From positions 1-51,293 of the forward strand of contig JAAUOZ010000011.1 of NCBI GenBank assembly GCA_012034655.1: DNA of 51,293 bases. Direction: 5' to 3'. The notes beneath the pieces were generated by a model. It was not told where the DNA came from and made no database searches. It was given only the letters and a program-made list of their open reading frames with translations. This DNA is from Leptolyngbyaceae cyanobacterium CSU_1_3 (GTDB lineage Bacteria > Cyanobacteriota > Cyanobacteriia > Leptolyngbyales > Leptolyngbyaceae). Positions 46,373 to 51,293 of the stretch are shown here, piece after piece; positions within the stretch are counted from its first letter, which is position 1; each line of letters starts with the position of its first letter. A program made the position numbers and the translations under genes.

Positions 46373-46458
46373 TTTGATATCCTCTTAGCATCTTAATGAT
46401 ACTTATATGGGACAATGATTACATCGTCAATAGGTTAATTTGACATCATAATGATATC
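46371..46458. repeat. Operator/centromere-like repeats upstream of parA
   Basis: ATTTTGATAT (G at 46376) and TTAATGATAC (G at 46398, 22 bp away), a weaker ACAATGATTAC and a full TGACATCATAATGATATC at 46441-46458. The latter shares 15 of 18 bases with 45650-45667. The array covers the expected parA promoter, so it could be both operator and centromere. Confidence 0.6.
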
Positions 46459-46464
46459 TAAACT

Positions 46465-47082
46465 TTAAGTTGGGTTGTGATTACCTGTGGAGGGGAGCGA
46501 TCGAAAGATTGAAGCTCGAAATAGATGAACGGCTCGACCTAGATCTGTTTCTCCGATCAGGATGCAGCGCTTTAGCAGGTCTAAGTCCAGAGTCTCTAAC
46601 TCTGGTAACTCACTGCGCTCAATTCGCTCATACCCCTTTTCTCTGAGATGAAAGAGGGCAAGTGTGCCATCTTCCCAAAACCATACCTCAGATACGCCTA
46701 ACGCACAGTATTTAGGAAGTTTTGCAGCATTACCAGTGTTGAAGACAACCTCGATCGCAAGATCGGGAATAGATTTCGGCTGCCCAATCCAGTAAGACTG
46801 ATCCGCCTGTGCAGAGGCCTCACCCTCGCGCTCTTGAGTCTTGTCACCCGTAGGTTTGAAGGAAACCCCTCGATCGATGAGAAAGGTGACAATCAGATAG
46901 CCAATCACCTGAGTAAAGGTTGCGTGGTCTTCACCGGGCATGAGAATCTCGATCGTTCCGTTGTAGTAAGACAGCTTGGCACGAGAAATCTCTTCAAACT
47001 CTCGTTGAAGGCGCTTGAATTTCTCCCACGTTCCTTGTAGAACAATGCGCTGATCGGTGGTTTTTTCGAGTAGTTGCGACAT
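46465..47082 (-). CDS. Uma2-family (DUF820) protein
   Basis: A 205-aa Uma2 family protein, predicted PD-(D/E)XK-like nuclease fold. Family segments: GTIEILMPGEDHATFTQVIG, TGDKTQEREGEASAQADQSY, then the core SIPDLAIEVVFNTG with the acidic D...E residues and LPKYCALGVSEVWFWED. I set the start at 47082 (MSQLLEKT); an in-frame start at 47133 would add 17 residues. Its 3' end is 7 bp from the parA upstream repeat. It has no coiled-coil tail, unlike the 10309 paralogue. Confidence 0.85.
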   Translation of the reverse strand: MSQLLEKTTDQRIVLQGTWEKFKRLQREFEEISRAKLSYYNGTIEILMPGEDHATFTQVIGYLIVTFLIDRGVSFKPTGDKTQEREGEASAQADQSYWIGQPKSIPDLAIEVVFNTGNAAKLPKYCALGVSEVWFWEDGTLALFHLREKGYERIERSELPELETLDLDLLKRCILIGETDLGRAVHLFRASIFRSLPSTGNHNPT

Positions 47083-47184
47083 GGCGTGTTCTCCAACGTT
47101 TTCGCCCTTAGCTAGTTGGGTGGAGACTCCCACCCAACTAGCTAACGCTTACTCAATGGGTCAGTGAGACTTTCTGCGGCGGGT

Positions 47185-47355
47185 CTATGACTGTTTGAGG
47201 AGGTGCTTGATCAGGTTGTCTTTGACCATCAACTGGCGCAGCACTTCTAGGAGGAATGCTTTTGATTCTTCTGAGCTTAAACCTTGAACCTGCTCTTCGT
47301 ATAGCTTGAGGTTAAATTCCTGCTCTAAGTTGAGCGTCATAGGAAAATCCATCAT
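47185..47355 (-). CDS. nblA: NblA phycobilisome degradation adaptor (56 aa)
   Basis: A small ORF reading MMDFPMTLNLEQEFNLKLYE at its start, then QVQGLSSEESKAFLLEVLRQ and ending LMVKDNLIKHLLKQS. It matches the NblA pattern: a LxLEQEFxL motif, a short loop with S, then a second helix with LxxLxRQxMVxxNxxxxLLK. NblA proteins are short helical dimers that bind phycobiliproteins and Clp chaperones to trigger phycobilisome breakdown under nutrient stress. An ATG at 47352 is also possible. It is divergent from the CpcS-type lyase gene, 202 bp away. No NtcA box (GTAN8TAC) was found in the gap. Confidence 0.88.
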   Translation of the reverse strand: MMDFPMTLNLEQEFNLKLYEEQVQGLSSEESKAFLLEVLRQLMVKDNLIKHLLKQS

Positions 47356-47557
47356 TCTAGTCTCCGGTGTTTTGCAACATCAGTATTGTTGAGCCTCTTG
47401 CGCTCCATATTAACAAAAATTACAGCAACTTGACAAGAAAACCTTCTTATACAACTCCGAATAAACCAGCGTAATATCCCTGAAATTTGCGCTCGTGTTG
47501 TCAACCGTCGTAGGTGTAACAATGGAAAGACAGTGATTAGGATTAGGATTTCAATTT

Positions 47558-48187
47558 ATGGATGTCGTAGAGTTTTTTCAACGCAGCACTGGGAAGTGGC
47601 GATCGCAGCGAACCACCCACCACCTGGCCTTCAAACGTGCCGAAGCGGGTGAGTCTGAGATTCGGGTTGAGGGGCTTGCTGCTGACCATCCACAAGTCAT
47701 TGAAATCTGCCAACTCCATCAGGTTGAACCGACTTTGGCGATCGGCGGCGCATTCGTTTCCTGGCAAGGCTCGATGGGATGGGACAAAGAAGAAGAAGAC
47801 CACACAGGCTCGACGGTGTTTGCCCTGATTCCTGATGCCGACCATCCCCAAAAAGGTACGCTTCTACGCGAACGGGGCTACGCCGAAATCGTCCCCGTGG
47901 CAGGGCGCTATCACATGAATGATGAAGATGAATTGGTCTTGACGACCGAATATGACACGATGAGTTCGACGGAGCGCTTTTCGTTTGCCAGCCCCAATAT
48001 TCGGATGAGAACGAGCACGGTGAAACGATTTGGCGGTTTCTCTACGGCAACTTTCTGCACCGAGTTTCGGATTGCCGACGCTTCTGATGCTGCCCTTGAG
48101 TCAGATGAAACTGACTCAAACCAGTCTGCTGACCTACCCCAAAATGTGGTTGAACCCACACAATACTTCTCCTCATTGGGCTGGTAA
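47558..48187 (+). CDS. cpcS: CpcS/CpeS-family phycobiliprotein lyase
   Basis: A 209-aa protein of the lipocalin-like CpcS/CpeS family, which attaches phycobilin chromophores to Cys-82/84 of phycobiliprotein subunits. The N-terminus MDVVEFFQRSTGKWRSQRTT and HHLAFKRAEAGESEI are the usual signature. Beta-barrel strands follow, with SWQGSMGWDKEEEDHTGSTV, RERGYAEIVPVAGRYH and LTTEYDTMSSTERFSFASPNIRMR (in parts). A short acidic C-terminal extension (ESDETDSNQSADLPQN) makes it slightly longer than typical. It is divergent from nblA and upstream of an HExxH protein and cpcG. Which subunit it serves is not predictable. Confidence 0.88.
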   Translation: MDVVEFFQRSTGKWRSQRTTHHLAFKRAEAGESEIRVEGLAADHPQVIEICQLHQVEPTLAIGGAFVSWQGSMGWDKEEEDHTGSTVFALIPDADHPQKGTLLRERGYAEIVPVAGRYHMNDEDELVLTTEYDTMSSTERFSFASPNIRMRTSTVKRFGGFSTATFCTEFRIADASDAALESDETDSNQSADLPQNVVEPTQYFSSLGW

Positions 48188-48361
48188 ATCAGACAAAATG
48201 ATTTGCCGTCGCGTTTCGGCTACGCTCAATACTCAAGACCCGTTTTCTTTGTGAGTTGAGCGCAGACAAAACCCAAACTTTACGGTAGATTTAACGCGGT
48301 TTTTCACCGAAGAACTCCGCAGTGCTCCGCCCATACCCGCAGGTTGGGGGGAGAGTGTCAA

Positions 48362-48973
48362 TTGATTTGGGTCAGCGATTTGGTTGAGAAATTGATTGTT
48401 ACTACTAGCTCCGATCCGTTTACCCGTGGGTTGGACTATTTGTATGGAGTTCGCAGCTTGGCTCTAGATCCAGAAATGGTGAGCGAAGTTTATGATTTAG
48501 AGCGCCGCATTCCTGTCTGCACCTGGATCGGGGAGCACATTGACGCGGTGAATGCATCCCTCAATGGCTATCTTCAAGCTTGTCGCGATTGTTTTCACCC
48601 CTGGGAGCAGCCTCCTACGCAAATCTGTGCGGCTCCACTGGCTCAGTCGTTTGGGATTGATGGTCTTTGCAATCTTTTTACCAATCCCATCACGCTTTTG
48701 CTTGACGTAGGACGGGTGGAGCCGAGCGACTGGTTGCGGTTAGTGGTTCATGAATATGCTCATGCTCATGCGGGTTCTCCTGGGCATCATTTGCAGTTTG
48801 CTCGATCGCTAACGCATTTGTGCCTGGGGTTAGGTATTGCACCACCGCCTACCAGCCAGCCTCACCCAGAAGCTTGGCTCTGCTGTTATCCCCATTGCGC
48901 CCCAAGCCCAGACCCATCTGCATTTTGGAGAGGCGAACGACCAGATTGGCGATCGATTCAACTCCAACGCTAG
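48362..48973 (+). CDS. Uncharacterised protein with an HExxH motif
   Basis: About 203 aa. The start is uncertain: no ATG precedes the domain, so I use TTG at 48362 (LIWVSDLVEKL); a TTG at 48344 is also open. The notable segment is VVHEYAHAHAGSPGHHL near residues 135-150, an HExxH (HEYAH) with further His residues as in zinc peptidases. Cysteines (CTWIGEH, CRDCFHPW, CCYPHCAPSP) may bind metal or form pairs. It lies between cpcS-type and cpcG genes on the same strand. The TAG stop (48971-48973) lies in a TAGTCTGTCAA repeat. No family name can be given. Confidence 0.65.
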   Translation: MIWVSDLVEKLIVTTSSDPFTRGLDYLYGVRSLALDPEMVSEVYDLERRIPVCTWIGEHIDAVNASLNGYLQACRDCFHPWEQPPTQICAAPLAQSFGIDGLCNLFTNPITLLLDVGRVEPSDWLRLVVHEYAHAHAGSPGHHLQFARSLTHLCLGLGIAPPPTSQPHPEAWLCCYPHCAPSPDPSAFWRGERPDWRSIQLQR

Positions 48974-49082
48974 TAGTCTGTCAAGCTTGAATTTTAACTT
49001 GGATACAAGCGGATATCCTCTCTGGGTGGGAGTTTCAGCATTTTGAATCTACATTAAGTTATATGACTTTTATCAGACTAGA
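48970..49082 (+). mobile_element. MITE-like element end, CTAG/TAGTCTGTC family
   Basis: CTAGTAGTCTGTCAAGC (48970-48986) matches the left ends at 4704 and 27098. A degenerate right end (ATCAGACTAG, 49073-49082) may close a roughly 113-bp element. The first TAG is the stop codon of the preceding gene. Confidence 0.5.
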
Positions 49083-49162
49083 TCGAATAATGGTTCACTC
49101 TGCCCTATATGATTGTGAGTAACTTTTGTAAGATTTCATAAGGAAAGGGAGACTTTGTACGC

Positions 49163-49915
49163 GTGGCAATTCCTCTTTTAGAATATTCCCCTGCTAGCCA
49201 AAACCAGCGGGTGGCAGGCTATGAGGTTCCCGGAGACGAGCAGCCCAGGATCTACTCCACTGAGAACCTGCTTTCCACGACAGATATGGACAATCTGATT
49301 GAAGCGGCCTATCGTCAGATGTTCTTCCATGCCTTTGCTGCCGATCGGGAGCGTTTCCTGGAGTCCCAACTTCGTAGCGGCCAAATCACAGTGCGCGACT
49401 TCATTCGCGGATTGATTTTGTCAGATACTTACAAGCGCAGTTTCTATAACCTCAACAGTAACTATCGTTTTGTTGAGCAAACAGTACAGCGCGTTTTGGG
49501 TCGCGATGTTTATAACGAGCGCGAAAAGATCGCCTGGTCGATCGTGGTTGCGACGAAAGGCATCAGAGGCTTTGTGGATGATCTCCTCAACACTGACGAG
49601 TATTTGGATGCCTTTGGGTATGATACCGTCCCCTACCAGCGCCGCCGAGTATTGCCGGGTCGATCGGAGGGTGAACTGCCCTTCAACATTAAATCTCCTC
49701 GCTACGACGCATACTATCGCGCCAAGCTTGGTTTCCCACAAATTATGTGGCAGACCAGTGTTCGCAGCTATGTTCCTCAAGACAAGCAGCCTAAGGCAGG
49801 AAGCCCATCTCAATTCCTGGAGATGGCGCGGGGTATCAATCCTAGAGGAAACCAACCCCAGCAAATCTCGGCAACGAACATTGACATTGAGAAGTCTGTT
49901 CCTTACCGCAAGTAA
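49163..49915 (+). CDS. cpcG: Phycobilisome rod-core linker CpcG
   Basis: A 250-aa linker joining phycocyanin rods to the allophycocyanin core. The N-terminal [21 protein letters not shown] is the CpcG start. The linker domain (residues about 30-160) contains [57 protein letters not shown] (in parts) and [17 protein letters not shown] basic C-terminal part ([19 protein letters not shown]) follows. It starts with GTG at 49163 behind AAGGAAAGGGAG. It is complete and not in a cpc operon here. CpcG1 versus CpcG2 (thylakoid-anchored) type: no C-terminal membrane helix is seen, so CpcG1-like. Confidence 0.95.
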   Translation: MAIPLLEYSPASQNQRVAGYEVPGDEQPRIYSTENLLSTTDMDNLIEAAYRQMFFHAFAADRERFLESQLRSGQITVRDFIRGLILSDTYKRSFYNLNSNYRFVEQTVQRVLGRDVYNEREKIAWSIVVATKGIRGFVDDLLNTDEYLDAFGYDTVPYQRRRVLPGRSEGELPFNIKSPRYDAYYRAKLGFPQIMWQTSVRSYVPQDKQPKAGSPSQFLEMARGINPRGNQPQQISATNIDIEKSVPYRK

Positions 49916-49919
49916 GCTA

Positions 49920-50052
49920 ACTCAGATCTTGCGTCAGTTGCAATGATGCTCTAATCTCTTGCCGTGAATTAAAGTCTTGGGCTAACAGCACAAGCCCTCT
50001 AAAAAAGACTAGCTAAAAGCTAACCTATTTCAATGGGTTAAGGCTTTTAGTA
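49920..50052. repeat. Second copy of the AGATCTTGC/hairpin repeat
   Basis: Contains the left end CTCAGATCTTGC (49921-49932, close to 12778) and the hairpin block with GGGCTAACAGCACAAG, CTAAAAGC...GGCTTTTAG and AACCTATTTCAATGGGTT (49967-50052), matching 12822-12912 in order. The right-hand terminal inverted repeat is missing. The stem lies between the convergent cpcG and HEAT genes and could act as a terminator. Confidence 0.65.
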
Positions 50053-50058
50053 GAAACT

Positions 50059-50970
50059 TCAGTAGCAATCGCTTGCTTCAGATTGTCGCTCAATTTGGGC
50101 GATCGCTAATTTTGCCAAAGTCCGCACGACTTCTGCTTGATCATTGAGTGCCCGTTGTAGGGGTTCTAAAACAGAAGAATTACCAAATTTGCCCAAAGAA
50201 CTGACCGCTGCTTTTCTCACTTCTAAGTCAGAATCTTGCATTGCCAAAATCAAATGTGGAATTGCAGGGGGATAGTTTACTTGCCCCAATGCAGCGGCCG
50301 CCTCTGCACGAATCAGTGATTCTGGATCGGTCAACGCTGAGACCAAGACGTTACACGATTTTTCGTCAGACTGCTCTTGTGCGACATGGGCGATCGCGCC
50401 GATCACCGCACATCGGACATCCAACGAATCTGATTTCAGCGCTTTATATAAATATTCAGTTGCTTCTGAACCAATAAATGCCAATGCCCACGCCGCATGA
50501 CCTTTGATATCTTCAGAATGCTCAGTGGATGCCAAAATCTCTAGTAGCGCTGGGACGGCCGCTTCGCCAGTTCTGGCTAATGCACCAGCAGAGGAGCTTC
50601 TGACAACTGTGTCTTCATCATTGAGAAACGCCTGAAGCAACGCCGGGACGGCACTTGAGTCGGCAATAATGGTGAGTGTTTTAGCGGCTGCCCGTCGCAA
50701 TACCACATCAGAACAAGTTGCTAACGCTTCTACCAAAAACGGAGTTGCAGGTTCACCAATTTCTCCTAATGTTTCTGCAAACCGCAACCGCACTAACCCA
50801 CGAGGATCGCCTAACCCCTGAACCAGTTGTCTGAGCAGGCGATCGCTCGGCTCGAAGGTGTCGAGGGTAATTTGTTCATTGACAGCTTGAACCAGGAGAT
50901 CATTCTCTGCCTGAACACGCAAAATCGGATCGTCAATTGTTGAAGGCTCGGAGTTGAGCGAGTGACTCAT
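50059..50970 (-). CDS. HEAT-repeat phycobilin-lyase-like protein (CpcF/CpeZ/NblB group)
   Basis: A 303-aa protein of about seven HEAT/PBS-lyase repeats, each of about 31 residues with the Arg-x-x-Ala-x-x-x-Leu pattern: VRLRFAETLGEIGEPATPFL, VLRRAAAKTLTIIADSSAVP, VVRSSSAGALARTGEAAVPA, VRCAVIGAIAHVA, IRAEAAAALGQVNYPPAIPH and VRKAAVSSLGKFGNSSVLEP. Such proteins join or remove bilins (CpcE/F, CpeY/Z) or take part in phycobilisome turnover (NblB). Which one cannot be fixed from sequence. The start is ATG 50970, with three 17-bp direct repeats immediately upstream. Neighbouring cpcG and lyase genes support a phycobilisome role. Confidence 0.83.
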   Translation of the reverse strand: MSHSLNSEPSTIDDPILRVQAENDLLVQAVNEQITLDTFEPSDRLLRQLVQGLGDPRGLVRLRFAETLGEIGEPATPFLVEALATCSDVVLRRAAAKTLTIIADSSAVPALLQAFLNDEDTVVRSSSAGALARTGEAAVPALLEILASTEHSEDIKGHAAWALAFIGSEATEYLYKALKSDSLDVRCAVIGAIAHVAQEQSDEKSCNVLVSALTDPESLIRAEAAAALGQVNYPPAIPHLILAMQDSDLEVRKAAVSSLGKFGNSSVLEPLQRALNDQAEVVRTLAKLAIAQIERQSEASDCY

Positions 50971-50971
50971 T

Positions 50972-51022
50972 ACAAATTCCCTAACAAAACAAATTCCCTA
51001 ACAAAACAAATTCTCTATCAAG
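50972..51022. repeat. Three 17-bp direct repeats upstream of the HEAT gene
   Basis: ACAAATTCCCTAACAAA at 50972 and 50989, and a degraded ACAAATTCTCTATCAAG at 51006. The last overlaps the stop region of the edge ORF. It lies in the leader of the HEAT-repeat gene. Confidence 0.75.
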
Positions 51023-51293
51023 ATTCTTCGCAGTACTCCAACCATAGCTGAAAGCTTGGTTGGGGGTGTAGCGGAGCGCGACTGTAAGGAGCAAGGAATA
51101 CAATCACACTACTGTTGTTGCCGTAATTGCCAACAGCTAGACTGATCGCATCACTTTGGTGACGACCCTTGCAGGATATCCATGACTGGACTCCGAGAGC
51201 AGAACCGTGACCGATAGGAGGTGGTGATCCCTTGCTGAACCTTGAAAACAGAGTATGCGGTTCCAAGGCTAAATCGTGCCTTGGGTAAAACTT
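51018..51293 (-). CDS. Partial ORF at the right edge
   Basis: A minus-strand frame open to the window end, stop at 51018, 91 codons visible. It reads KFYPRHDLALEPHTLFSRFS at the edge, SWISCKGRHQSDAISLAVGN in the middle, and APLHPQPSFQLWLEYCEES at the end. The 48 bp separating it from the HEAT gene and the shared direction suggest one operon. Short spacing and the LH.P..S...W..Y end recall regulators of phycoerythrin genes (CpeR), but the resemblance is too weak to name. It may be the 3' end of a longer gene. Confidence 0.45.
   Translation of the reverse strand, partial: KFYPRHDLALEPHTLFSRFSKGSPPPIGHGSALGVQSWISCKGRHQSDAISLAVGNYGNNSSVIVFLAPYSRAPLHPQPSFQLWLEYCEES

Noticed and set aside
45294-46458. 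CRISPR array
   Set aside because: The repeat spacing is 22 bp with no spacers of variable sequence between long identical repeats; it fits protein-binding iterons.
51018-51293. Naming the edge ORF CpeR
   Set aside because: Only a few C-terminal positions agree and the visible part is incomplete.

Overview
The window looks like chromosome from a filamentous, phycobilisome-bearing cyanobacterium (Leptolyngbya/Oscillatoriales-like; exact genus not determinable here). The HIP1 octamer GCGATCGC and its CGATCG core are very frequent. Gene content includes tocopherol synthesis (homogentisate phytyltransferase), FtsH2-type thylakoid protease, phycobilisome linker CpcG, a CpcS/CpeS lyase, NblA and the cyanobacterial rplS-trnW-secE-nusG-rplKAJL block. 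No rRNA operon, CRISPR array or complete insertion sequence was found.

Layout. 0.3-2.4 kb: KtrB/KtrA potassium uptake. 2.8-6.3 kb: a tocopherol-type methyltransferase, homogentisate phytyltransferase, leuB and a small protein. 6.5-9.8 kb: prepilin peptidase and a PstS-like/DUF4912 fusion protein. 10.3-17.6 kb: Uma2 nuclease-like protein, a methyltransferase-glycosyltransferase fusion, a Ser/Thr kinase, a sulfite-oxidase-type molybdoenzyme and a GT39-like membrane glycosyltransferase. 17.7-21.2 kb: a three-gene MacAB/DevBCA-like exporter. 21.7-29.6 kb: a basic-tailed conserved protein, a DUF39 protein, tRNA-Asp, gltX, a secreted protein and ftsH. 29.7-36 kb: a DUF5117-type zinc metalloprotease, a GH116 glucosidase and a GIY-YIG protein. 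36-40.3 kb: ribosomal/transcription block with two tRNA-adjacent genes. 40.6-42.6 kb: CbiM/PDGLE/CbiQ metal uptake. 42.7-47.1 kb: an accessory island with an HTH regulator, an IS200/IS605 remnant, a short tyrosine recombinase behind a perfect 17-bp palindrome, a lipoprotein, and a ParA/ribbon-helix-helix pair whose flanks carry 22-bp-phased iterons, then another Uma2 protein. 47.2-51 kb: phycobilisome genes (nblA, cpcS-type lyase, an HExxH protein, cpcG, a HEAT-repeat lyase-like protein).

Sequence quality matters here. Ten single-base frameshifts interrupt otherwise well-conserved genes, including the essential gltX, rplK and nusG. About half lie in homopolymers. I read these as uncorrected indels in the assembly, and annotate each pair or triple of fragments as one gene with the break position given; merged lengths then match the families.

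Intergenic DNA is rich in short palindromic repeats. Two families look like MITEs. One has CTAG flanks and TAGTCTGTCAA ends, and repeatedly supplies the TAG stop codon of the upstream gene. The other has near-perfect 15-bp ends at 12778-12956. The most interesting candidate system is the chromosomal ParA/RHH pair with phased repeat arrays in all its flanking regions beside a tyrosine recombinase, possibly the remains of an integrated plasmid or mobile element that kept its segregation cassette.
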